DNA from: Gnetum montanum | Lineage: Eukaryota > Streptophyta > Gnetopsida > Gnetales > Gnetaceae | Length of the DNA: 64,000 nt | Reading direction: 5' to 3' | NCBI GenBank assembly: GCA_015680685.1 | Contig: MNCI01001083.1 | Location: 88,359 to 152,358 of the forward strand | Shown here: one piece after another, positions 1-10,425 of the stretch | Layout: the number at the start of each line of letters is the position of its first letter | Numbering within the stretch: position 1 is the first letter of the stretch | The notes under the pieces: model-generated | Seen by the model: only the letters and a program-made list of their open reading frames with translations | Database searches by the model: none | Told to the model about the DNA's origin: nothing | Program-made: the position numbers and the translations under genes

Positions 1-305
1 TTATAGTCTTAGCGGACTTTCGTGGGTTAGTTTTGTGTCATAACCCATTGGACATTGCCAGTTTATTATCGTAGCGGACGGTAAGATGCTAGTTTATAGT
101 CGTGGCATACTATGAAGAGGCAAGCTAGTTTATAGTTTTAGCAGACTCTAGTGGACAAAACTATGGTTCTGTGGTATCAGTTTTAGATCATGATGCCATG
201 GTGTTAGTTTTGAGTCATAACCTAGGACATTATGTGGTATCAGTTTACCGTCATGATGCCAGGATGAATCTGTGGTATCAGTTTACCATCATGATACCAT
301 GACGA
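1..305. repeat. Dyad-repeat cluster downstream of integrase, element 1
   Basis: About eight irregular units of 30-50 bp share the core TAGTTTA followed by a dyad around a 6-nt centre, for example AGTC-TTAGCG-GACT near position 6. Several later units drift (GTGGTATCAGTTTACCATC type). The same family recurs at 3940-4015, 9390-9657, 27926-28215, 31850-32165 and 37246-37560. It continues to the left edge of the window. Confidence 0.8.
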
Positions 306-320
306 ATGCATACCTGAGTG

Positions 321-1500
321 ACTTCAAACATGGAATAGCTTGAGGTATAAATGATTCATTGGATGTGCAAGCTCATTTCCATCCATGTCCACTAATTTGA
401 ATGCTTCGTTGTCGTACACTTTGGTGACCAAGCAAGGCCCTTCCCAGTTGGCTGAGAATTTGTCCAGGTGTTCACGGACCGCCTTAAGTATAAGGTCACC
501 TTCTTTGATTGGGCGCTTGTGAATGTCCTGCTAATGGCACTGTCATTATTTCTTCTGGTACCACTCGATATGATCTAATGCACACGTGTGTTCCTCCTCC
601 ATTGAATCCAAGTCAACAATGCATGAGTCATTATTTAGACCTTCAACGAGAAGTCCAGAGAGTGTGATCCTCAAGGATGGTACCTGCAACTCCAAAGGTA
701 AAATAGCTTCTGAATCATAAACAAGACTATATGGTGTTTTACCTATGTGTGTCCTATGTGTTGTTCTATATGCCCATAGCACATAAACTAGCTACTCATG
801 CCATCTTCATTTGCTCTGATGAAGCATTTTCTTGAGCACCATCATGAAAGTTTTATTTGTGGCTTCTACTTATCCATTTCTTTGAGGATAATATGGAGAT
901 AAAAATGAGTGTTTAATAACTAGGCTTTCACAGAATGTTTTTGTTTTCACACTACTGAATTGTGGCCTATTTTTAGTGATGATAGTCATTGGGATGCCAA
1001 AATAGGTCATAATATTTTCTAAGATGAAGTTGCATACTTGTTTTGATGTGGTTTTTCTAAGGGGAATAGCTTCCACCCATTTCGTCAAGTATTCAGTTGT
1101 GGTTATGATGAAGCTATGCCCTGCTGAAGATAGGGGAGTTATTGATCCAATGATGTCTAACCCCCATTTCTGGAAAGACCATGTGATTTGAGCCGTATTC
1201 AACTCATTGCCTAGAACATGTATAAGATTACCATGCTTTTGACATGTATTGCACGTTTTGACCTTGGAGAAACATTCGTACTCCATGTGTGGCCAATAGT
1301 ACCCTAAATGTCATATTTTGGTTGCCATTGCTTTGGGTGCTATGTGCCCTCTGCAGAGTCCCTCATGAACTTGATGTACGATGGTTTGGCCATCGATGCT
1401 ACGAACGCATACCAGAAAAATGCCCTCATAGGACCTACGACATAACGTATCCCCTACTAGTGTATACTACAGAGAGCATTTTCTCACCGTGTCCTTCTAT
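321..1500 (-). pseudogene. Integrase region of element 1
   Basis: This is the retroviral-type integrase that would insert element cDNA into the genome. On the minus strand a degenerate HHCC zinc-finger stretch (ending CNTCQKH) is followed by the rve core with WGLDIIGSITP, TEYLTKWVEAIP and PYYPQ, then a C-terminal GPY-type region with KFSANWEGPCLVTK and VDMDGNEL. The first catalytic Asp is present. The second, normally in a TDNGPQF-like motif, reads TKNRPQF, so Asp has become Lys. The Glu of the VEATNK motif survives behind a stop that replaces Gln in NGQ. The region is split over several frames. It lies immediately 3' of the archaeal-type RNase H and 5' of the dyad cluster. The family call is firm and the protein is dead. 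Confidence 0.9.
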
Positions 1501-2160
1501 GCATTCGTTAGATGTTGAGGTGGTTCACCATGTAAAAGGTACTCTTTTATGTCATTGTACCATTCTACGACACGTGTCGTGCTAACGGATGCCATGGGAA
1601 GTTCATCGGGAGCATCAGTTATGGGCTTGTCATAGCTTGCGATGGAACTGGGTAGTGCACGAAACATATCCAGTGAGATATTTAGAGCTAACATGGCTAA
1701 TGCATCTGCAATGGTATTATCATTTCTAGGCACATGTTGTAGTTCTATATTTATAAACTATTTCAGCAAGCATTTCGTCAAGTCACAGTAGGTTTGTAGA
1801 TGAGATGCTTTACATGCGTAAATGTCATTGACTTGGTTTATGATTAACTGTGAGTCACCTCTGACTACGAGATGTGTGATGCTTGAAGCTTGTGCTGCCA
1901 TGAGACCTTTGAGAAGACCTTCATACTCTACTACATTATTGGTACAAGGAAAGTTAAATCAGTAATCAAAGGGTTGGATCTCCTTGGAGGGATATGTGAT
2001 AACGGTGGCAGCACTTCCCCCTCGGGAGTTGGATGCTCCATTAAAGTTTAATATCGCATCATAGTTATCAGGCACTATGTCAATTGTGCTTACGTTTTCA
2101 TCTAGAAACTCTAGATTAATCATTGCTTGATCCTGTGTTGGTTATGTGGTCATCTGATTT
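1501..2160 (-). pseudogene. Second (archaeal-type) RNase H of element 1
   Basis: The minus strand shows the RNase H pattern FNGASNSRGGSAA, then NNVVEYEGLLKGL, RGDSQLIINQV and HVPRNDNTIADALA. These carry the conserved acidic residues in the usual order (the first Asp appears as Asn). It follows directly after the ordinary gypsy RNase H. Having both is a hallmark of the Tat lineage, where this extra domain is thought to supplement degradation of the RNA strand during reverse transcription. Stops and at least one frame change interrupt it. The C-terminal tail (GEPPQHLT) leads into the integrase zinc-finger part. Confidence 0.88.
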
Positions 2161-2620
2161 ACTATATCTTGACCTTTGATGGATGATTGGGCTATGTAAC
2201 GCAGGTCAAACTCAGCAATCACTGCCTTCCATCGAGCCATCTTGCTTGATTCATACATGTTGTTTGTGATAGCTCTAAGCACGTTATCTTTACAAATGAT
2301 ATTTACTTGGTTACAGAAGAGATATTGTCACCACTTCTTTAAAGAAAAGGTAAGGGCAAGGCATGATCTTTCCACGTCATTGTAACATTGTTTGTGGGCT
2401 ACTAATGCATGGCTCAAGTAGTAAATAGGAACTTCGGTTCCATCATCTCATTTCTGGCAAAGCATAGATGCGATTGATAAATCCGATGTGGCAAGGTAGA
2501 TGTAGTATGATTTATTGTTTTGAGGTGAATAAACTATCGGTAATTGAGTTAGTGTCGTTTTGATATTGTCAAAAGCTTCTTGGCATTGTGGGGTCCATTG
2601 AAAATTCACACTCTTGCATA
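2161..2620 (-). pseudogene. First (retroviral-type) RNase H of element 1
   Basis: Downstream of RT on the minus strand come WTPQCQEAFDNIK, PIVYSPQNNKSYYIYLATSD and a stop, then YYLSHALVAHKQCYNDVE and KMARWKAVIAEFDLRY. This is the tethered RNase H plus connection region usual in plant gypsy elements. The DAS-type start is replaced by ATSD. A stop follows SMLCQK, so the product is truncated even if RT were translated. The identification comes from motif order and position between RT and the second RNase H. Confidence 0.82.
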
Positions 2621-3810
2621 GTAAATGATTCATGGGTTTCAACTTATCGGTTAGTTTTTCTATAAAGTGCCTGATGAACTGTAATATACCTTGTAGGCCT
2701 TGAACTTCAGTAAGGTTGCTTGGCGGTTGCAAGTTTGCAATACCCTTCACCTTATCGGGGTCTACTCGAATCCCTGCTTCTAAAACTATGAATCCTAGCA
2801 TTTTGCCTGAGTTGACCCCAAAGACACACTTCTTTGTGTTTAGTCTAAGCTCATATTTTAAACAGTGCTTAAGTAACAAGTCTAAGTCTTGTATGTGCTA
2901 CTCTTGGGTCTTTGATTTAACCACTATATCGTCTATGTAATCGTTGAGCGAGTGAAGGATGTAATCACCAAAGATGAAGGTCATCGCTCGTTGGTACGTA
3001 GAACTAGCATTCTTTAAACCAAAGGGCATCATCATATAACAAAATGTCCCCCATGGTGTCATGAAGGTTGTCTTGAGTTGATGTTCAGGGTTAATCCAGA
3101 TCTGATTATATCCCGAGAAGCCATTCATAAAAGATAATTATGCATGCCCAGCGGTTGAGTCAACCAGTTGATCAATATTAGGTAGATGAAAGTCATATTT
3201 TATGGTTGCTAAGTTAAGGTCCCAAAAGTCAATGCATAGGCAAATGCTCCCATTCTTCTTTGGGACAATGACCATGTTGGATACCCAGTCAGCATAGTCA
3301 ACAGCCTGAATAAAACTAGCTTGATAAAGTTTGGTGATCTCATTGTGAATCGCCAACGCTACCTCAGGCTTAACCTTACATGAATTTTGTTTCACTAGTG
3401 TTAACTTTGGGTCGAGTATGATGTTGTGCTAGACTATTCGAGGGTCTAGCCAAGGCATGTCAGTGTAAGACCAAGCGAATGCCTTGATGTTGCCTTTTAG
3501 CACTTTTGCTATGTCATCGGAAAGTTGTGGGTCCAGTAAAGTACTTAGTTTTAGTATCTTAACTTCGCCGCTTGGCATAGTGATGGGGGTTTCAATTAAT
3601 GGATCCTCAGTGATGTTATCGTCTTCAATATCCAGCGATTTTGTCATGCTCTAAAAGGGTTTTATCGTTTCCTCTGTCGATGCCATGAAGTTTTCATAAG
3701 TCGATGTGCCTAACTCAATGGACTTTCTGATCACCTCCCGTTGGATGGGTCCGTATGGTCCATTGCTGAATAGTGGCACGAATAGTTGCTTGCTATCCAT
3801 GGTTGCTCCT
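2621..3810 (-). pseudogene. Reverse transcriptase of element 1
   Basis: Minus-strand fragments in order: a leader (DNITEDPLIETPITM), FAWSYTDMPWLDP, then QASFIQAVDYADWVSNM, VPKKNGSICLCIDFWDLN, MNGFSGYNQIWINPE, MPFGLKNASSTYQRAM and the catalytic LNDYIDDIVVKS. The YxDD box is intact (YIDD). Several stops and frame changes split the domain. The reading frame can be followed upstream to an ATG near 3800 (MDSKQLFVPLF). Beyond it coding similarity ends and the interval with the plus-strand gene begins, so RT does not run on from protease. An Ogre-type splice acceptor would be expected here, but I could not identify one with confidence. Confidence 0.92.
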
Positions 3811-3939
3811 GCCAAGCCACAAGGAGCAACGTTAACAAAAAGGGTGGGGGGGGGGGGGTTTGCTTATTGTTTTATGACACCAATTCAAATATTTAAATTT
3901 TCACGAAGTATGCTAAAGTTGGTTTATCATCTCATCTAG
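3811..3939. other. Junction between the RT exon and the PR-RT interval, element 1
   Basis: Short non-coding stretch containing a 13-base G run at 3846-3858. It separates the 5' end of the RT reading frame from the first dyad units. Confidence 0.5.
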
Positions 3940-4015
3940 TCGCATGATAGTTTAGGGCCTTACCAGGTTGATCACAGTAGTTTAGGGCCTTACCAGGCTA
4001 TTCATTATTCGTTTA
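3940..4015. repeat. Dyad-repeat units at the RT side of the interval, element 1
   Basis: Two near-identical units (AGTTTAGGGCCTTACCAGG type) about 33 bp apart, each with a GGCC/CCAGG dyad-like core. This is the smallest of the clusters and marks the RT side of the antisense-gene interval, like 31850-32165 in element 2. Confidence 0.65.
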
Positions 4016-5293
4016 TGGTTTCTAGTTAATTGTATGATTTGTAATCCTTATTAAGTATGAAACTACAAGATGAAGAGTATGTACCAAGGTGTTTAGTTTA
4101 GGAAAGGTCTTATGTGGGTAATGTTTAGCCTAGTGCATATCCACATACTCTTTTCTCTACTCTTGGTTTGTTTATATTTATTTGTGTTTGATTAATCATT
4201 TTTTTTATTTTTATTTTATTTGGAGTAAAATATGCAAAATGCTGATTTTCTACAAGGGTAAGTCGACGTGAGTGACGAGGGGCATGAAGAATTATAAAAT
4301 TAACTTAAAATTGGGCAAGCTACCTTTGTCACTGTAGCAAGCATAAACCCAGAGTCTGGCTAGAACTAAAGAGAGCAGCGTGAACCTAAGCTTCATCGTG
4401 ATGAGGAGGTGAAGATCTAGTGGTAGGGGTAGGGAAAGGTGAAGATCGTAGCGTGATGTGTTAAATGAAAGCGTTCAGCATGCACGCCCTGCAGAAACCC
4501 TCAGCGTGTAGGGACAAACCCTAGCGTGAAGCCAGCGTGAAGGATTCTAGGTGGAGAGTCAAATGAAAGCATTCAGCATGCACGCCCTAGAGAAATCCTC
4601 AACGTGCAGAGAGCTGAAATCCTAGCATGAAGGCGGTGTGGACGATTCAGCGTGAAACCTAGAAACTAGCCTCCAGTGTGAACCTAAGCTTCACTTAGAA
4701 ACCCTCAGCATGAACACCCAATGGGTACTTTCAGCATGCACATCCTTGGTTCAGCATAAAGATCTTGAATGTAGCACGATGGGATGGGCAAGGGAAAGCA
4801 GGTGAGAGACTAGGGAAGGAAGGAGCCTAACTTGACCTTTGCTGAGGAGAGTGAGGCGATGCTCCGGTGCCTGCCCAAGCCCATGATCCCATCATGGTCT
4901 GGATCAATGCATCGGTAGACCCTGGTCCTTTGTCTAAGTTTGTGTTTTTGTTTGCTTTTTTTGTTGATTTGTGTTTGATTTTTCATTTCGGTGCATAGAA
5001 TTTGTGTGAGGCATGGCCTGTTTCTTTGGTGTAGATATTAGTGTGTAGGCTAGCATCAACCTTTGTCTCTGTTGTTTGGCGTATGGCCAGTTTTATGTCT
5101 AGAATGCAATTTAGTGACATGCTCAGTGTGCAGGGGAGGCCAAAATGCTTAGCATGCAGGGTCTACATGCCCACATTCCCGACATTCAGGACCTACACAC
5201 CCAGCGTGCAGGGCCTACATGCCCAGCATGAACCTACTCTTTAGCTCTCTTTTTTTTTGTGTGCATAGCTTACTTATCCTTGTTCTTGAATAG
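4016..5293. other. 5' region of antisense gene copy 1, rich in a CAGCGTGCAGGG-type word
   Basis: No protein similarity is visible. The stretch should contain the promoter and first exon of the plus-strand gene, but no start could be chosen. It is filled with variants of CAGCGTGCAGGG and AGCATGCA (for example at 4490-4760 and 5120-5240). The same word recurs in the leader/LTR region of element 1 at 13.8-15.3 kb. Confidence 0.5.
4463..4660. repeat. Tandem duplication of a 98-bp unit
   Basis: AAATGAAAGC(G/A)TTCAGCATGC begins at 4463 and again at 4561. Similarity continues through ACGCCCT, the AAACCCTCA/AAATCCTCA segment and the TAGC(G/A)TGAAG segment. The copies differ at many positions, so the duplication is not recent. 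Confidence 0.75.
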
Positions 5294-7270
5294 GTGTAGA
5301 GGTCTTAAACCTTTCCTCTTAGTGGTGGAGCTTGTTGGAGTTCTAGCATGGTTCGGGACTATTGATTCTGATGGGCCGATACCTGATATGACCATCGATC
5401 AAGATGGGGTATGGTTCAGAACGAGTGCTAACGAGTTCCTTGCCTTCATCTTGCAAGGATTAAGTGTGGTAATATGATCTCACCTAAGTGAAAAATTAGC
5501 ATGGAGTGTCCTTGAGACTATGTTACCGGGATCCTCAAATGGCATAGTGGCCTTCATGGTCGACATCGATGAGGGATTATTTATGGTTGGGGATGGTCCC
5601 TCTGGAGGGCCCAAATCCACCCATCCATTAACATGTGTATGGGACTTATTATCATGTAGCCCTCATAATGTCAATAGCACCTTATTTCTAGCCTCTCGTG
5701 TGCACACTTTATTCCAGAATCCTCTTGGAATAGTGTACAGGGTATAAAGGTAAGGTTGTTTAATTTATCATTTCTGCTTTGATGCTAAGTGGTTGTTCAT
5801 ATTTTGACCATCGTTTCTTTGCAGGCCTCAATTTGATAAAGAGGGAGTATGCATAGGTGATGATGGACTTGCACTAGCTCATACTACCTTGGAGGCTTTC
5901 ATGGAAGGTCCCACTCTTCATGGTGCCGTGTTAGCCTAGACCAAGGGTGAAATTGTCCATTTTCATAAACGACACTCCAAGGCTTTTGCACGATGTGAGG
6001 CTTGGGGGTGGCTACATGGGGATTGGTCTCGTAATAGGCCAATTTTCCCATGCAATGCTGATTCAGCTTCTAATGATCTTAATCCATTGGCCAACAGTAG
6101 GTAATAGTGTTTTTGATGGCTCACATTTGTTTGTTTTGCTACCTCATTGGTTGTATTAATTCCGTGGTTTTACCCTTTGCATATAGTGGATGTCACCCCT
6201 AGTGGAGTCACCATAACAACTAGCCAGACTAAGGGTGCTTTGGCCATGAAATTTGGGGAGATCGAAGGTGCATAATGGTGGTTGCATGATAAGGCACCAC
6301 CGCATATTGTCAGTTGCTTGAGTGATGCAGGCCTCATGGAGTTGTTTACTTCTCTAAGTCCTAACGTCTCCATGACTGCGATGATTGCAATCGTTGATTC
6401 TTTCAATGAAGCTGTTACTTACTATAGCACTCATGTCAAGGGAATTAGAGTAGCTTTCCATCTATCAGCGAAGTTCTTTTTAGACCTTTTCGGTGTACTG
6501 GCAGATGGGGCTAGAGTGACTTTGGATAGAGCACAAAAAGAGGTCCATATTGTTCATGAGCTAGAGGATTGGCTAGGTGTACTCAAGGGTGCTAAGGGAT
6601 TCCCTATGCAGGGGAGATCGAAAGTAATTGAAGTAAATGAGTTGTATCCACTATTCAGAGTGCGAGTGTTTCCTAAGTTCCTATCCCAAGTGAAGACTTT
6701 TGGGGTAGAATCTGTGCATATCATGTGCACAATTTTGGAGATTGGAGTGCGTTATAATTGGGCTCAGTTTTTACTTTCAGGTTTCCACGAAGAGGTAGTG
6801 AGATTGCATTCGAACATTGAGGCATAGTCCCATTTTACCTTTGCATTCTTCATTGGTTACCTACGTCGACTAGCTGAATTTCTAGTAGTTCGTGTGGGTA
6901 ATGAGTATGTGTTAATGGATCATGGCCAACTATCTTGCCCATGGATTCGCCACTTGTTTGAAGTGACTAAATCTCTAGATGCTCCCAAAGGGATTGATGA
7001 ATCGGTCTCTATTACAATGGGGGGATCATCTGGTCATTCAATCCACATGCGTGACAGTGTAGGGTTGGAGCTAGGTGGTGTGCCCTATACTACTAGGAGA
7101 GCCACTTGAGTAATCAAGGAGACAATCGAGCAGAAAAAATCTAAAGTTCAAAGACCTAAGCACTCTAGAGAGGTTGCTCCAGCTGTAGATGAACCAAAGG
7201 TGAAACACATATGGTTTAAAGTATCTGCACATGGTAAGTGAGCCTGATTCATTCATTCATTTATCCTTGT

Positions 7271-7303
<33 letters not shown>

Positions 7304-8985
7304 TGGGCATTTATGCTAAATTGATGTTGAACTTATGAATGTCATCAGAGCCAACTCCTGAAGTAGGAAGAGAGGGGTTAGCACTGATTGTAGAGGAGGA
7401 AGAGGTTCCCACCAACCAAGGTGAGGAGAACGAAGTAGGTAGTGATGAGATGGAATTCCCCATCCCTTTGAGGGAAGAAACAAAAGAACTGGTGGAAGTC
7501 ACCACAGAAAAAGCACGCTGGTGATTAGGATGAAGTTGACGAGATGTTTGATGATTTCTTCGAAGGAAGGTTAGACCTTGGCAATCCTCCGAATCTGGAA
7601 GAAGAAAGGGATTTGGGTATGTTCTCTTTATTATGTTTATTTGATTTTTGAATTGTTTCATTTCCATTATTTAGAGTTTTGATTTTATGTTTTTGCTGCT
7701 ACAAGGCACCGATGTTGAAACCAGGACGACTCCTAATGTTTGTTCGGGAATACCTACGATGAAGACTCCAATGGAAACGACCACCGAAGTTGGTCCTTCT
7801 TCTACAAATGAACCATTTACTTGGATCGAAATGCCAAGTAAAATGGATTTTGTCCTTGGTATCATCAATGAGGTAGTTGATCGTGTCCAACAAGCTCATC
7901 CTGAAATAGGTACATATGCTTTAAGCATTTTGAGTCTTTCTATTTTCGCATATGTTTCTACTGTCCAATGTCTAATGTATATTCTCCTTATATTGATAGG
8001 TGCTAAACTGAAGTGGGATCCATCTGAGGCCACTTGTATTGATAGTCTGCCTGCACTACCATCAGAAATTGAGCAAGTGCCAAGACAGATTTATGATGAG
8101 GTGGCAAAATGTGTTGTGCAAAATGCCAAGTCTCTTTGGACCTGTAGGCGTTCCATTGAAAAGCTACGGTTGCGAATTCAAGCAGGGGAAAAGAGATTGC
8201 CAAACTATCAGTAGAACAAGATGACTTTAAGTCACGCTATGAGTTTGCCTCTGCTAGGTTGACAGGTGATCGTTCTTGGCGAACCTCCAAGCTTACTTAT
8301 ACCAAATATTGGAATCTATTGAATCGCCAAGTAATTATGACTCGGGAGCTAGCAGAGCGAAATGCACAAATTGATTTGCTAAATCTCAAGTGTTAGGATT
8401 GGAAAGCTTTTTCTTCTAAGGTGCAAAAATGGTTCCAAGATGAAAAGAATCATAAGTACCATTATAAAAAATATTTAAAGGAGATATCCATAGAGAAGCA
8501 TCAACTGGAGATGTTTGTAGAGGGTTTAGGCCTACGGTCTTCATTTGATGCCTTTGCTAGGCACACTATGGTAGAGATGGAATCTCCTAAGAGAGTAATC
8601 ACAATAGCTTCTGGGGAGACTTCTGTAGGCGAGTTTCCTCTTAAACATCCTACTTGGTCTGCTATGGACAAAGGGAAGGCCTTAGCCAATATTGATCTAG
8701 GCCTTGATGGAATAGACTGGGCAAGTGTCCTTGAAGAAGAAATCCTTCATCGGCTAGAGTTTGGTCTACAAGGATCCTCTTCAATAAGTCATTTAAACTT
8801 GTAACTTTTTATTTGTTTTTAGTAGAAAATGTTATCCCCCCTATTTTTGTTTTTAGTTAATTATTTTCTTTACTTTTTCACAGAATCATGGCGATGACGG
8901 TGGCCACGAAGGTGGCCCCAGTGAAGGGGAAACTCATGATGCAGGGGAGCTTGAGGGGAAAGCCCCTCCTGATCCTGATGTTTAG
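5294..8985 (+). pseudogene. Antisense multi-exon gene, copy 1 (unknown family), inside element 1
   Basis: No family recognised. Predicted exons: 5294-5749, 5825-6096, 6187-7233, 7349-7616, 7706-7909, 8000-about 8795, 8884-8985, plus an undefined first exon. Splice sites are canonical (donors AAG|GTAAGG, ATG|GTAAGT, AG|GTAC; acceptors TTTGCAG, GTCATCAG, TTGATAG, TTCACAG). Segments align with copy 2 at 32488-37113: TLFQNPLGIVY with TFFQNPHGTVY, FAFFIGYLRRLAEFLVV with FAFFITFLRRFAEFLVV, LKWDPSEATCIDSLPALP with LKWDPRQVVKVDIVPKLP (there the Leu-equivalent codon is a stop) and GVRYNWAQ with GTRYN-stop-AK. Exon 4 looks folded; exon 5 is acidic (EEEEVPTNQGEENE); exon 7 is Lys/Glu-rich and coiled-coil-like (AERNAQIDLLNLK); the last exon is short and acidic. 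Stops (after GEIEGA, SNIEA, LNLKC) show decay. Its fixed place between protease and RT, in reverse orientation, suggests cargo of the element rather than a chance insertion. Function unknown. Confidence 0.72.
7275..7303. repeat. (ATT)n microsatellite in an intron of antisense gene copy 1
   Basis: About ten TTA/ATT units in the intron between the 7233 donor and the 7349 exon. Confidence 0.9.
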
Positions 8986-9389
8986 TTTTTAAATTTGGCA
9001 TTGTCATTAGTTATGTTTCTGTGGGTTGTAAACAGAATTTTTTGTTTTGAGTTGTGAATGAACAGATGTATAAACTTGGTTAAGTCTTGTAATTGTCCAT
9101 TTACATATTTATACATTTTTTGGTTGTTTTCATATTACAGTTTTTGTTTTTGTTTTGTTGTTTTTGAATGTTGAAAAGAAGTAATGTAGGGACATGGAGC
9201 AAAAGTCTTTTTTCTTGTTTGTTGTTTAAGTGTAAACATGAAATAAAGTGAAAATGTAACCTAAACAATAATTGTGTCTAGGAAAACATAAAGGAAAGCA
9301 TAACTTGTACTGCAAAGATGTAATCATAGAATGTAAACTAGAAATTTAAAATTTTGAGACAAATGAAAGTAAAATTGCTCTAGTTTAAG
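8986..9389. other. 3' flank of antisense gene copy 1
   Basis: T- and A-rich sequence after the TAG at 8983-8985, with an AATAAA-type hexamer near 9242. It is likely 3' untranslated sequence of the plus-strand gene. No reading frame of interest on either strand. Confidence 0.45.
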
Positions 9390-9657
9390 GCCATTTCTGG
9401 TCATACGTACGTGTGTGTCAGTTTAAAGTCATGAAAGACTACGCCATGATCATTCTAGTTTAAGGTCATTTTGGGCCGCCAATAAATAGGAGGGATATCA
9501 ACTAATACAATGGGTTTTGATGCAAACCAGCCATTCCTGACCATGGCTAGTTTTATGTCGTTGCGGACATGTGATAGTTTAATGTCATCCTAGACGTGTG
9601 TAGTTTAGCGTCATCTCGGACGATTGTAGTTTAACATCATTTTGGAATGAAGTAGTT
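9390..9657. repeat. Dyad-repeat cluster at the protease side of the interval, element 1
   Basis: About seven units. Cores include AGTC-ATGAAA-GACT, TGTC-GTTGCG-GACA and CGTC-ATCTCG-GACG, each preceded by TAGTTTA or a variant. The base before GTC and the base after GAC change together. This is the cluster that best shows the covariation. Confidence 0.85.
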
Positions 9658-9659
9658 TG

Positions 9660-10425
9660 TTAATTGTTTAATAACTTTTTGATTTTCCTTGTTTTTATGT
9701 TAGGAGTGGGTTTAATGGGCATGATCTGATACTCAGCATCTCCTTCGCTAAGTACGTTGAATGGTAGCTTTGCCCAAGAGACATCTTGCAGAGTAAGCTC
9801 TAAGTCAGTATCCTCAGATGTTTTTGGGTTAGGTGGTGTTTCCTTGGTTTTTGAGGGACCACGATTTATGTGTTGGTCATCACTTTGGGTTTCGTTTGTT
9901 TCTTTCAGTATGGGCTTTTTGGAAATTCTATCAAGTTTATGTCCATGTGGAGTGTCCTCTTGTTCAGGCTCCTCAAATTTAACTTCAGAGCCTTGATTTG
10001 CCTCCGTGTGAGATGAGATGGTGGATGTAGCAGCATCTCCATGAATAATGATTTCACCCCCCTCATAGGGTAACTGAATATCTTGATGAATGGGGGAAGA
10101 CACCACTTTTAACTAGGCTAACTAGGGTTGTCCAAGGATTAGGTTAAAACCAGGCATCTCATCAATAACCACAAAGTCTGCAGATGTGGGGAATCGATCC
10201 CCTGCTATAAAATCCAAGGTCAATGTACCCTTAACCACTACTTGTGACCCATTAAATGACATTAGGCATGTCGTAGACATCAGTTTAATTGATTCTGTGA
10301 GCCTTAACTATTCAATGATAGGATAAGGCACTACATTTGTGGCTGCTTTGTCATCTACATGTACTCGATGTATTTTGAACTGATTAACTTGTATGGTTAT
10401 AAATATGGGTTCGTAGGTGACGTCT
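9660..10425 (-). pseudogene. Aspartic protease and its C-terminal tail, element 1
   Basis: The element's retropepsin would process gag-pol. The minus strand reads VHVDDKAATNVVPYPIIE (active-site region), TTCLMSFNGSQVVVKG, TLDFIAGD, FVVIDEMPGFNLILGQP and a stop where GRPWLH is usual, then SSPIHQDIQLPYEGGEIIIHG. The latter matches the Tat-family block after protease. The catalytic triplet normally reads D-x-G-A/S/T; here Gly is replaced by Lys, unlike elements 2 (VDDGATTN) and 3 (VDNGTVTN). A tail of about 110 residues, rich in Glu, Asp and Pro, ends in a Lys-rich stretch (KTRKIKKLLNN) and a stop at 9660. The dyad cluster starts there, so gag-protease ends where the antisense interval begins. 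Confidence 0.85.

Noticed and set aside
1289-1585. Plus-strand 98-codon frame
   Set aside because: Antisense shadow of the integrase zinc-finger/RNase H region of element 1.
5294-8985. Plant mobile domain or envelope-like protein identity for the antisense gene
   Set aside because: Neither the expected plant-mobile-domain motifs nor a signal peptide and transmembrane segment could be found; the protein is left as unknown.
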